This document shows positions 1 to 8,342 of a stretch of DNA of 64,000 nucleotides, in pieces (the stretch's first letter is position 1; each line of letters begins with the position of its first letter). A program made the translations under genes and the position numbers. The DNA is from Chloroflexota bacterium (GTDB lineage Bacteria; Chloroflexota; Chloroflexia; Chloroheliales; Chloroheliaceae). The notes under the pieces are model-generated. The model was given only the letters and a program-made list of their open reading frames with translations. It made no database searches and was not told the origin of the DNA. The stretch lies in the NCBI GenBank assembly GCA_028287745.1, contig JAQBPB010000038.1:1-64000 (forward strand). Direction: 5' to 3'.

Positions 1-155
1 ACCAGGGTAGTTTTGCCAAACCCGGCCGGGGCCGCGATAAGGGTCAACTTGCGGTGCAGACCCTCGTCCAGCCGCGCAATCAGGCGGGGCCGGAGTACGG
101 CTTTTGGCCGGGGCGGCGGTATATAAAGTTTAGTGGCTAAAATTGGCGTGTGCAT
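1..155 (-). CDS. MalT-like LuxR family transcriptional regulator, N-terminal fragment
   Basis: The reading frame begins at an ATG at 155-153 and runs off the left edge, giving about 51 residues. It starts MHTPILATKLYIPPPRP, then has a stretch ending in LIAAPAGFGKTTLV, a Walker A (P-loop) motif. This is the typical N-terminus of MalT-type STAND regulators: an ATPase domain, then superhelical TPR-like repeats, then a C-terminal LuxR helix-turn-helix. Only the start and the P-loop are visible, so the sensed ligand and the C-terminus are unknown. Such proteins are very numerous in Chloroflexota, which supports the host assignment. The gap to the CDF transporter gene on the same strand is short (about 80 bases), so co-transcription is possible. 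Family assignment is fairly sure; the specific role is not. Confidence 0.85.
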   Translation of the reverse strand, partial: MHTPILATKLYIPPPRPKAVLRPRLIARLDEGLHRKLTLIAAPAGFGKTTL

Positions 156-238
156 ATATTAAGTATAGCACACCAAAAATACAAAACGTTCCAACAAAGA
201 GCCATAACCGGGTAGGCCGCTTTAAAAAGTCCCGGTTA

Positions 239-1213
239 TCAGGCGCGAGAGGCGTCTTCCCAGGTATCGCCGTAGGCCCGGGGATCGTCCAGCGGTTCAA
301 CGTGAATGGTCGTCTCTACCTCCCTGAGATGTTTTTTAATTTCACTTTCGATAGCTACAGTGTATTCGTGGGACTGGCGTACCGTCCATTCTCCGGGTGT
401 TAGCAGGTGTAAATCTATAAAGCAGAGACTGCCGCTTTTGCGGGTACGTAAACCGTGATAGGTCAGGCCATCTTTTTTAGCCGGGGTTAAAATACTTTCA
501 ATAGCGCCTCTAATTTGCGCCTCTTCTTTTTCGGGTAAAGCCTTATCACTTAACCCTTCAAGACTGCGCTTTACCAGCTTACTACCCTCTAAAATTATAT
601 TGAGCGCCACCGCCAGGGCTACGACCGCATCAAGCCAGAGCCAGCCGGTCAGGGCAACCATGATTACGCCCAGCACTACCCCGATGGAGGTGAATACATC
701 GGTCATAAGGTGTTTGCCATCGGCTTCCAGGGCAATACTATCTTCCTGCCTGGCTACCTTTAGAAGGACCCGGGCCACAATAAAGTTGATCAGTGTCGCG
801 GCCAGCGATACTCCCAGGCCGAACCCGACACTTTCAAGCCCGCTCGGGTGCAGAAGGCGGTCCAGGGCAGTCCAGATAATTGCCACTGCCGCCGCCAGGA
901 TAAGCCCGCCCTCCAAACCGCTGCTAAAATACTCTACTTTGGTATGACCATAGTGATGGGTTTTATCGGCCGGACGAGCGGCGATTATGATAGCAATCAA
1001 GGCGGCGGTCGCGCCTACCAGGTTGACCATACTTTCCATAGCGTCGGATAGCAAACCGACCGAGCCGGTTAGAAAATATGCCCCAAACTTAAGGGCAATC
1101 GTGGCAACAGCCGCGGCAATCGATAGATACATTACCCTGGTTTTTACCCTGGTTCTGGAAGCAGTGCCGGTTGATTTTGCGATTGGACCCTGTGAAGAAT
1201 CGGGTAATTCCAT
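239..1213 (-). CDS. Cation diffusion facilitator (CDF) family transporter, probable Mn2+ exporter
   Basis: This 324-residue protein is a CDF antiporter that would export divalent metal from the cytoplasm in exchange for protons. It has about six membrane segments and a C-terminal cytoplasmic domain (roughly residues 215-305) ending with TTIHVEP. The TM2 metal-site motif is SDAMESMVN, with E and N where zinc CDFs have H and D; the TM5 motif is HLMTD, which keeps H and D. I chose the ATG at 1213 because GAGAGGG lies six bases upstream; a GTG five codons earlier has no usable ribosome site. An upstream yybP-ykoY riboswitch and terminator (1291-1477) place it under Mn2+ control, so manganese is the likely substrate. 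The family is certain; the metal is inferred from the leader and the altered TM2 site. Confidence 0.93.
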   Translation of the reverse strand: MELPDSSQGPIAKSTGTASRTRVKTRVMYLSIAAAVATIALKFGAYFLTGSVGLLSDAMESMVNLVGATAALIAIIIAARPADKTHHYGHTKVEYFSSGLEGGLILAAAVAIIWTALDRLLHPSGLESVGFGLGVSLAATLINFIVARVLLKVARQEDSIALEADGKHLMTDVFTSIGVVLGVIMVALTGWLWLDAVVALAVALNIILEGSKLVKRSLEGLSDKALPEKEEAQIRGAIESILTPAKKDGLTYHGLRTRKSGSLCFIDLHLLTPGEWTVRQSHEYTVAIESEIKKHLREVETTIHVEPLDDPRAYGDTWEDASRA

Positions 1214-1290
1214 AAAATTCCCTCTCACCTTTTTTTATTTGTGATTTCTATGTTACCAGGCAGCAGGCTGGCTGTCTGGCTTTAACGAAA

Positions 1291-1361
1291 CAATAAAAAG
1301 ACCTTTGGCACGTGCCGAATCTTTACCAGCATGGGTAAGACATTGCACGCACCAAAGGTCT
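1291..1361 (-). terminator. Intrinsic terminator of the riboswitch expression platform
   Basis: On the minus strand a stem of about 16 base pairs (GACCTTTGG plus TGCGTGC pairing with GCACGTG plus CCAAAGGTC, with two G-U wobbles) is followed by TTTTTATT. Its 5' arm, GACCTTTGG, is also the 3' strand of the riboswitch P1 helix, so the two structures exclude each other. That is the layout of a ligand-ON transcriptional riboswitch: metal-bound aptamer keeps P1 closed and blocks the terminator. Confidence 0.9.
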
Positions 1362-1477
1362 GGCCACACATCCAAATTTCCGGATCAATTTGGGTTACTT
1401 TCACCGAGCGGGATTTTCAGCCGCTAGTATGTCGATGAAAGTCCAACTTAAATAAGCTGGCGGTTACTCCCCTTTGG
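1352..1477 (-). promoter_or_regulatory. yybP-ykoY (Mn2+) riboswitch aptamer
   Basis: On the minus strand the leader reads CCAAAGGGGAGTA near 1477, GACATACTAGC in the middle (around 1430) and GCCAGACCTTTGG at 1352-1364. These match the conserved AAAGGGGAGUA, GACAUAC and AGACCUUU blocks of the yybP-ykoY family. P1 forms from CCAAAGG and CCTTTGG. The family is an established Mn2+ sensor that usually controls Mn exporters. It lies between a near-consensus promoter and a CDF gene on the same strand. The overlap of P1 with the terminator arm predicts that Mn2+ turns expression on. Confidence 0.9.
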
Positions 1478-1487
1478 AACTCTTTAA

Positions 1488-1516
1488 ATTATAGAGCTTA
1501 AGGTGGTTGTAGTCAA
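1488..1516 (-). promoter_or_regulatory. Sigma-70-type promoter for the riboswitch/CDF transcript
   Basis: On the minus strand, TTGACT (1516-1511) is separated by exactly 17 bases from TATAAT (1493-1488), a near-perfect housekeeping promoter. Transcription would start about 7 bases downstream, just before the riboswitch aptamer. Confidence 0.85.
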
Positions 1517-1711
1517 CAGCTTGCAGTACGGCCCTGCTATTTTACACTGCGAGCCAATTTATACGGTTTACCGCAAGGCCCGGTAGTTTGTTGTAACTAA
1601 AGCCTTTGCCGCATCTAAACTTTCAAAAGTTATTTCAAGATATAAGGAGGAGCATATACAATAGTAGTAAATAAGGATTATTTACCCTTTCAGCGGGCAG
1701 CGGATGCCGGC

Positions 1712-4426
1712 CTAACCGGTTATTCCCAGCATATTTTTGACAACACTCATCAATTGCTGGCGGGTGAAGGGTTTTTGCAAAAATTCTACATCCGGGTCAA
1801 CCATAGCGCGCTCCTTGATATCGCCTTCGGCATAACCGGATATAAACAAAACTTTCAGGTTTGGATAGGCGGCGCGTAATTCTTCGACCATTACCGGCCC
1901 ATTCATAACAGGCATTCGCACATCCGAGATGACCAGTTTGAGGTTTGGCGGATACTCCGGCTGCTTTTGCAACCCCACCCGGCCATTTTCAGCTTCAATT
2001 ACCTGGAAGCCTTCCATTTCCAGTAACTGGCGGATGACCGCGCGGACCATGTCCTGATCTTCCACCAGCAATACCGTTTCCCGGTTGTGCCGGGGTCTAA
2101 CCACATCTTCCTGCGCGGCCTTATCTTCGGCTTCCGGCGGGCTGCTCCAATTGCTCGGCAGGTATACCTTGAAGGTCGTACCTCCATTCACCTGGCTGGT
2201 TACCCAGATGTCGCCTTTGCTCTGGCGTAGAATTCCGTAGGCGGTAGATAGGCCCAGGCCGGTGCCTTTACCGACCGGCTTGGTAGTAAAGAAAGGCTCG
2301 AAAATATGCTGCTGCGTTTCGGGGCTAAAACCGCTCCCCGTATCGGTGACAGATAACAGCACATAATTGCCCGGCACAACATCCAATTGTTGGTCCGCGA
2401 TAGCCGCTTCGTCCAGGGTAACATTGCGGGTTTCAATAACCAGGCGGCCGCCTTCGGGCATGGCATCCCGCGCGTTCAGGGCCAGGTTCATTATTACCTG
2501 CTGGATTTGGCCCGGATCAACCTCAACCGTGTGCAAATTCCGGTCGGAATTAACGACAAATTCAATATTTTCACCGATTAAGGACCGCAACAGATTTTCC
2601 ATCCCGGCGATTACTTCGTTCAGCCTGAGGGTCTTGGGCTGCAGCACCTGTTTGCGGCTGAAGGCCAGCAACTGGTAGACCAGGGTCGCGGCGCGTTCGG
2701 CCCCGGCCTTAATTTCTTCAATATAATTTAAGAGTTGCTGCGGGGCCTTCTGGTCCTGGGAGACGAGTATAGCCAGTTCGGCGTAGCCCAAAATGCCGGT
2801 TAGCAAGTTATTAAAGTCGTGGGCGATGCCCCCGGCCAGTTGTCCGACCGCCTCCATTTTTTGAGCCTGGCGCAGGTCTTCCTCGCTGCGCCGCAAGGCT
2901 TCTTCGGTCAGCTTGCGCTGGTGGATATTGCGCGATACAAGCAGCAATCTAAAAGGCTGCCCCTCCCGGTCATAAATGTACTTCATCCGGGTTTCAATCC
3001 AGAGGTAAGAACCATCCTCCATCCGCACCCGCCACTCTAACGGGCCCGGTAATTTCCCGCGCTTTAATTGTTCTATTACCTCCGTAAATAGGCCGCGATC
3101 GTCCGGGTGAAAGAAAAAGACGTTATCTTCGTTATAGGCTTCTTCAATTGTTCGCCCGGTCAGCCTTTCTATGGACGGGGAAATATAGAGCAGGTTACCG
3201 TCAAGGTCTCTCAGCGAGATGATATCTTCCATTGAGTCGGCCAGCATCCGGTGTTTTTCTTCACTCTCACGAAGCGCTTCCATGGCCTGTTTAAGCTCGG
3301 TGATGTCGTGGGACACGATCATCCCGGCCACAATCTCGCCCTTTTCATTTTCAACCGGCACGTAAGTAGTTAAGTAGGTCTGGCCGGTTATTCTGCTGTG
3401 AACTTCTTCCCGGATGATTGCACCCCCCAGGGCGGCCCGGTATTTTGGCTCTAAAATAGCTACACTCTCAGGTGGCAGGGACTCATAGATGGTGCGGCCT
3501 TCCAGGTTTTCGGAAGTGTAGCCGAACTGACTCAGGATTTTCCCGCCAACTACCAGGAACCGCAAATCGCGGTCGTAAAGGAAGACCGCGCCATTCGGGA
3601 AATGATGGGCCAACTGGCGGTAGTTTTCCTCGCTCTGACGCAAAGCCGCTTCGGCCTGCTTGCGTTCGGTCAGGTCGGTAATCAGGGCAATAGTACCGAT
3701 TATTTCATTATTGCGGCTGTAGGGAGTAGTCCTGACGCTGGCGAGAAAAGTGCTGCCATCCTTACGATACAGGTAAACCTCGGTGCCATCGTGAGGATGG
3801 CCTGTTCTGGTTGACTCCCATTGAGTGACAAAGGCCGGTTGCGCGGCTCTATCAACCATATCAAATACCGAATTGCCAATTACTTCCGCCGAATTGTACC
3901 CAAATAACTGCTCATAGGCCCGGTTGACGAACTGAATATTGCTGTCTAGCCCGGTGATTACCAGGCCTTCGCTAAGGGCATGCATTACCTGTAAGCAAAA
4001 ATCTCGATCGGCCTCCAGCTCTAACAGGGCTCTTTTTGCCACCGTAACATCCTGGGTTATCACCACAATAGCTTCAAGCACGCCGCCGGTAGGCTCGGAT
4101 AGGACCGGGACCAGGCGAGTCTTGAAATACTTGATTTCGTGGTCAGGCTGCGTGTAATCGAAATCATAAGTGGTTTCGGCCTGGGTCAGGTTCATCTGGT
4201 CTAACATAGTCTGCCACAGTGGGGTTAGCAGGGCAGGCAGAAGACCGGTTTCTTCAAAAGTCCTTCCGATTAGCTGCGCGGTTTCGAAGCCGGTTAGTTG
4301 TTGGAAGGTCTTATTGACGTACAGGACACGACCGGACGGATCTAGCAGACAAACGATGTCTGAAGTTTCTAACAATGCCCGGAAGAGGCCATTATTGATG
4401 TCGAGGGGTAGTTGAGGCAGATTCAT
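1712..4426 (-). CDS. PAS-domain hybrid sensor histidine kinase with C-terminal receiver
   Basis: This 904-residue protein is a cytosolic multi-PAS hybrid kinase with no membrane segment. Four PAS domains span about 10-130, 140-255, 265-380 and 390-510. A HisKA domain follows with phospho-acceptor H536 in GGIAHDFNNLL, then an HATPase domain (N-box NLALNARDAM near 651, G1 DTGSGF at 695, G2 GKGTGLGLS near 720-727). A receiver domain runs from about 783 to 904 with D835 in VISDVRMP and K885 in QKPF. The HDFNN type of H-box and the fused receiver suit internal phosphotransfer or feedback. No cognate response regulator lies next to it. The start ATG overlaps a weak ribosome site only. The AT-rich region at 4427-4931 separates it from the next gene upstream. 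The signal sensed is unknown. Confidence 0.93.
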   Translation of the reverse strand: MNLPQLPLDINNGLFRALLETSDIVCLLDPSGRVLYVNKTFQQLTGFETAQLIGRTFEETGLLPALLTPLWQTMLDQMNLTQAETTYDFDYTQPDHEIKYFKTRLVPVLSEPTGGVLEAIVVITQDVTVAKRALLELEADRDFCLQVMHALSEGLVITGLDSNIQFVNRAYEQLFGYNSAEVIGNSVFDMVDRAAQPAFVTQWESTRTGHPHDGTEVYLYRKDGSTFLASVRTTPYSRNNEIIGTIALITDLTERKQAEAALRQSEENYRQLAHHFPNGAVFLYDRDLRFLVVGGKILSQFGYTSENLEGRTIYESLPPESVAILEPKYRAALGGAIIREEVHSRITGQTYLTTYVPVENEKGEIVAGMIVSHDITELKQAMEALRESEEKHRMLADSMEDIISLRDLDGNLLYISPSIERLTGRTIEEAYNEDNVFFFHPDDRGLFTEVIEQLKRGKLPGPLEWRVRMEDGSYLWIETRMKYIYDREGQPFRLLLVSRNIHQRKLTEEALRRSEEDLRQAQKMEAVGQLAGGIAHDFNNLLTGILGYAELAILVSQDQKAPQQLLNYIEEIKAGAERAATLVYQLLAFSRKQVLQPKTLRLNEVIAGMENLLRSLIGENIEFVVNSDRNLHTVEVDPGQIQQVIMNLALNARDAMPEGGRLVIETRNVTLDEAAIADQQLDVVPGNYVLLSVTDTGSGFSPETQQHIFEPFFTTKPVGKGTGLGLSTAYGILRQSKGDIWVTSQVNGGTTFKVYLPSNWSSPPEAEDKAAQEDVVRPRHNRETVLLVEDQDMVRAVIRQLLEMEGFQVIEAENGRVGLQKQPEYPPNLKLVISDVRMPVMNGPVMVEELRAAYPNLKVLFISGYAEGDIKERAMVDPDVEFLQKPFTRQQLMSVVKNMLGITG

Positions 4427-4931
4427 ATGTTTAGCTTTATATCTATTATTTGCACTAACCCGAGAAAGGTATATTCAAACACCCTTTAAGTGGCAAACAG
4501 CACGGATTGTACCACTCTATTTATAAACGTAGTTAACTCAATTATTGTCTCTTTTATCACAATAATTTGTTGTTAAGTTAAATTATAAAATCCATACTTT
4601 ATAGTTAAAGACGAATGAATCGATTAATAAGTTGCATAAAATGGTTTTACAACCCCTTTACCGTTCGTTTCAAATCCCTAATTCCTACCTAATTCCTATA
4701 GGAGGCGGCTTTGGGATAATAATAAGACTGGTGGTTTCTTAAGTTTCTGTTAAATAAGGAAATAGCCCGGACAGGCCGGGCTTAAATTATGGGAGAACCG
4801 CATTATATAACCGTTGTTCATGTTCCGGTGCAACAATAGGAGTTTTAGCACTGTTCTATCACTGCTCCCGGTTAGAAGGTCAGAAACCTGGCCATTTAGT
4901 AACATTGACCCTGTATATAGAACGGACTGCT
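4427..4931. other. AT-rich noncoding region
   Basis: No convincing gene lies here. The part from 4427 to 4750 is AT-rich and holds the upstream region of the hybrid kinase gene. A small hairpin at 4764-4782 (AGCCCGG, 5-base loop, CCGGGCT) lies about 150 bases beyond the stop of the next gene upstream and may terminate it, although its U-tract is poor. A 65-codon frame at 4750-4947 has no ribosome site or recognisable content. Confidence 0.55.
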
Positions 4932-5912
4932 TTAACGGATGGCCCATATACCATAGGCCGGTTTAGCGGTATTAACGAATATGCCACTGGCGGCCTGGTT
5001 ATTAATGGGTTCAACCTGGCCCGAAAAATTAAGCGAGCCTATTTTGAAACTGATGCTTCCTTGCAAGCTTAGTTTCCCGGTTACTTTCTGGGCCTGGTGC
5101 TTGCCTTTAAGGATAAATGTGCCGGTAAGCTTGCCTATAGGGCTTTGACTTAGCTCCAGGCGGCCCTCCATTGTAGTGCCCTTACCCGGCCCTACTTCTA
5201 TCTGGGCCTTTAGCTCCAGCACCCGGTCGAGCCTGAAGCGGGTAGGTTTGAGGGTAGCTCTGAACCAGCCCAGTTCGGTGCGATAGGGGCCAAAGAAAGT
5301 ACCTTCCAGGTGGGTTTTAGTTATGACGGTATTCAATCCCATTATCGGGTGGCCGTCCTTCTCGATAACCAGGTAAATTTCACCGCCGTTGGCCGCGCCG
5401 CTCACTTTTAAACTGGTCTTGTTCTGGTTCAACTGAAGGCTTCCGGTAAGCATAGTAGAGACTCCCCCCAGCTTTGGATGCTCGATTTCGCTCTGATTGA
5501 GCTGTAGAATACCGTCCAGGCGCGAACCTTTGTCCGGCCCTTTAGTTAAAACCGCCTCGAAGTTGTAGACGCCTTTAAGCTGGGGAATACTTTCCTCGCC
5601 GCGAGTCGCTACCCACTGGCCGCTTTCGGAATTGGCGCGGGTAAAAGTGCCGGTAAGCCGGTTAGGGCCCCTGAACCAGCCTTCCGCCGTAATATTTTCC
5701 CGCTTTATGTAAAGCGTTACCATTGAGCCATCTACCTGGACCGAAATACTGCTGGTAGGGCGAGCGGGCAGGTATAATTTGCCGGCAATAATGTTATCTG
5801 AATGTTTCAGCAAGAAGTACCCATCGTACAAGGTGCCGTAATGAGGCCCGAGGGTTATAAGAGCATCAAAATTCCACCTACCGAATAGTCGTTCGTCATA
5901 GTTCTTTTCCAT
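4932..5912 (-). CDS. Uncharacterised beta-rich repeat protein (three tandem units)
   Basis: I do not recognise a named family. The 326 residues hold about three copies of a unit of roughly 100 residues. Each opens with an F-x-A-x(4)-GP-x-G pattern (FDALITLGPHYG, FEAVLTKGPDKG, LKAQIEVGPGKG), continues with a G-x-L-x-L-x-Q segment, and closes with an LTGTF-type strand and, in the first unit, SGQWVATR. No signal peptide is visible. It shares this pattern and order with the 374-residue protein at 13816-14940, and similar units end the two formamidase-like proteins at 11416 and 14973. The start ATG follows AAAGGTGG with good spacing. Residue patterns suggest all-beta structure, perhaps carbohydrate or surface binding, but function is unknown. 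Confidence 0.8.
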   Translation of the reverse strand: MEKNYDERLFGRWNFDALITLGPHYGTLYDGYFLLKHSDNIIAGKLYLPARPTSSISVQVDGSMVTLYIKRENITAEGWFRGPNRLTGTFTRANSESGQWVATRGEESIPQLKGVYNFEAVLTKGPDKGSRLDGILQLNQSEIEHPKLGGVSTMLTGSLQLNQNKTSLKVSGAANGGEIYLVIEKDGHPIMGLNTVITKTHLEGTFFGPYRTELGWFRATLKPTRFRLDRVLELKAQIEVGPGKGTTMEGRLELSQSPIGKLTGTFILKGKHQAQKVTGKLSLQGSISFKIGSLNFSGQVEPINNQAASGIFVNTAKPAYGIWAIR

Positions 5913-5988
5913 GTTGTGCCACCTTTTCCACCGGTATTCGATAGTAACTTAACAGGGTTTATCCGGGCCTCAACGTCACAGGCCCGGA

Positions 5989-7578
5989 CTATTCGTCAGG
6001 TAAGACCGCAATTTGAACATCCCGGTTCTGGGCAAACTCGCTGGTCTCATTGCCGCGACTCAAGGTGGCGGTTACCTTCGAACCGCCGCCCAGCAAGATA
6101 TTTGCCGGTACTGCATTGAAGTCTAACTGTAATGACCAGTTACCCAAACTATCGGTCAAGGCCTGACCCATAAAGTAGTTGCCCTGGCCCTGGGCCTGGC
6201 TGTCATTGTAAGAATGAAAGACCTCTATTTTTGCTTCTTTTACAGTGCTGCCGCCGCTGATTGTCAAAATGTTTGCGGTAAGGGAGGCATTATGAATAAG
6301 CGGAGGGGTCAAGCCTTCATTTGAAACAGGCGCTTCGGTCCTAACGCCGTCGTCATCAAGGTCAATACCCATATTATTGGCAAAGAATGTGTTCTGAGAA
6401 ATAGCGACATTGCGGACGGTTTTTGAGGGTGCGGTAGCAATAGCCGCTGTGGAATGATAGGCAAATAAATTCGCCGCGCCTTCTCCGGACCCGCCTATAA
6501 TTACAGGGTAATTACCGGCTATGTAAATACCTTTGCCGGTATTAGCCACGCTTTCCTTTCCATTCAACTGAGTGCCAAAAGTGTTAGCCTGTATGGTCAG
6601 CGAGCGCGGCATCCTGACCCCGCCTAAATAAATACCCTCTTCATTGCCACTAATAAGGTTGCCTTTGCCGGGGGCCCCGACTTCCCCGTTAGTTTCTATA
6701 AGGCTAATGGCCTGTTGATTAGCTATACTATACCTTGCCTCTTTATCAGTGCCAATAAGATTATTGTATAAACTTATGTCAGAACGTTGGGCGGTTACCC
6801 CGGTGGAATTGCCGCTAATCAGGTTGCCGGTCAGCGTAGCGGCCGCCAGAGAAATATTTACGCCCTGGTTGTTGCCGATTGCCGCCTCTCCGGCGGTATC
6901 AGTCCCTATATAATTATTCGTAACTATCAAATTAGCCTGGATACTATCGTGATAATAAATACCGACCTGGTTACCGCTGATAACGTTGCGGAGGTTGTCG
7001 GCCGGGCCGCCTATCACCGGGGCCTGCGGGCCGTCCGCCACCGCTTCAATTCCATAATTGTTACCGGCGGGGGTATCCGGCCATAGCCCGATGAAGTTGC
7101 CCTGGACCAGGTTATAGCCTTTAAGTTTCAGGCCGGTCTTGAACCGGGTAATGATTAGCCCGGCTATGCGGGCGTTACCGGCCGCGCTCAGTCCATAACT
7201 CACGGTATCATCACCATCCAGTTGGACCGGGTATCCGTCTGCAACGCCAGGTTGGCTGTTTCCATTGATATAAATTCCCTGCGGATTGAGAAGTTCAGGT
7301 AAGGGTGTGGCCGGGCTGATCGTTATGCCCAGGTGGTCAGGCAGGTTAAATCCTATTTCCACCGGCGTAGTAAGACCGTTTGCCGTTTCGATGGCAGAGC
7401 GCAGGGAACCTTCACCGGAGTCGGCATTTGTGGTAACCAAAAGGGTAGTGACCGGCGCTACATCGGGCAGCGAAGCAGCATCAGCCGGAACGCATAAACT
7501 TGTTGCAAGTGTTAAAATTGCCAGCAAACTTAAGCTGGTAGAGCGAATTGAGAGTTTTCCCAACCATTTTATAGTCAT
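5989..7578 (-). CDS. Secreted right-handed parallel beta-helix protein
   Basis: The 529-residue protein begins with a Sec-type signal peptide (about residues 1-34, ending PADA). A CSLREA-like entry motif follows (TNADSGEGSLRSAIETAN), then many short repeats rich in N, G and I such as NLISGN, NYIGTD and NVISGN, typical of a right-handed parallel beta-helix. The last 100 residues form a beta-rich tail. Proteins of this build are often polysaccharide lyases, hydrolases or surface adhesins; no catalytic set could be assigned. The ribosome site GAGAGGAAAGG precedes the ATG. It lies in the secreted-protein block beside the exopolysaccharide operon, which suggests a role in the extracellular matrix (inference). 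Confidence 0.87.
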   Translation of the reverse strand: MTIKWLGKLSIRSTSLSLLAILTLATSLCVPADAASLPDVAPVTTLLVTTNADSGEGSLRSAIETANGLTTPVEIGFNLPDHLGITISPATPLPELLNPQGIYINGNSQPGVADGYPVQLDGDDTVSYGLSAAGNARIAGLIITRFKTGLKLKGYNLVQGNFIGLWPDTPAGNNYGIEAVADGPQAPVIGGPADNLRNVISGNQVGIYYHDSIQANLIVTNNYIGTDTAGEAAIGNNQGVNISLAAATLTGNLISGNSTGVTAQRSDISLYNNLIGTDKEARYSIANQQAISLIETNGEVGAPGKGNLISGNEEGIYLGGVRMPRSLTIQANTFGTQLNGKESVANTGKGIYIAGNYPVIIGGSGEGAANLFAYHSTAAIATAPSKTVRNVAISQNTFFANNMGIDLDDDGVRTEAPVSNEGLTPPLIHNASLTANILTISGGSTVKEAKIEVFHSYNDSQAQGQGNYFMGQALTDSLGNWSLQLDFNAVPANILLGGGSKVTATLSRGNETSEFAQNRDVQIAVLPDE

Positions 7579-8342
7579 ATTGAGCCTTTCCTCTCTTTCT
7601 TAACTGGATTTTTCCAGTACTTTTCTCCCGGCCTGCTGTAGTACCCGGGTGGTTTTGCCGGAAGGTCCTATAGTGCTCTCTTAATCTCCTGTAAGATTAT
7701 TTCTCACAAAAATGTCCAATCTTTTTTCTGAGGCGTTTTAATCGCGATTTATATAACAATTACTGAAACTATTTTTTGATAGTCTGCCTGTAAAATTGCA
7801 TTTTGATACTGACTTTGCTAAAAGGAAATTTGCCTTTTCCTGGCCTTTTTTCGGTTAACTTATATTAACTATTCCCCATTTGTTTATTATTTTATTTTCA
7901 TACCTTCTTTTTTCATCTAACCCGGCATGTGGTTATTTTTTTATTATTGTGCATTCTTTATAAAGAATAAGTATTAAAATCCGTAAATAATTTAAGAATA
8001 TGGTAAGGGACTTTTTACTTATTGTTTACATGGCTAACTATTATTACAATACATCAGGATATGTGGCAAAGCGAGGTCTGGTAAGAAGCTGAAGTTTGAT
8101 AGTTAGTTCGTTTATCGTGGTTTTTCTTGAGAAAGCCAGGCGGCTTAACCGCCAGTGATTACTTAATTCCCCGGCAGCTTAATTTAAGAGACACGATGAC
8201 CGTTACCGGTCAGGGACCTGGTTTCACCAGGCCAAATTTAGGGCTGCCTGGAATCTGTTGCTATTTTTGTCTTATCTCCCCGGGGTTCAGATTGCTCAAC
8301 TAGTTCCCCTTGTTATTTTTAATCTTTAGTGGAGGTTTTTTG
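7579..8342 (+). promoter_or_regulatory. Divergent intergenic region with a structured 5' leader
   Basis: This 760-base gap separates the divergent beta-helix gene and the glycosidase-like gene. The first 500 bases are AT-rich and show no gene. From 8139 the sequence folds well: a GGCGG/CCGCC hairpin (8139-8153), then a probable three-way junction closed by GGCAGC (8173-8178) and GCTGCC (8243-8248) that encloses hairpins GACCG/CGGTC (8198-8211) and CCTGG/CCAGG (8217-8231). It ends about 95 bases before the TTG start of the plus-strand gene. I could not match it to a known riboswitch class. Confidence 0.5.

Noticed and set aside
1641-1675. AAGGAGG sequence on the plus strand
   Set aside because: It looks like a ribosome site but no start codon or open frame follows at a usable distance.
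4750-4947. Minus-strand frame of 65 codons
   Set aside because: No ribosome site, overlaps the 3' end of the neighbouring gene and contains a hairpin; composition does not look coding.
8040-8310. Possible c-di-GMP, c-di-AMP or cobalamin riboswitch
   Set aside because: Some short words (GGCAAAGC, AAGCCAGG) recall these classes but the conserved cores and helix order do not fit.
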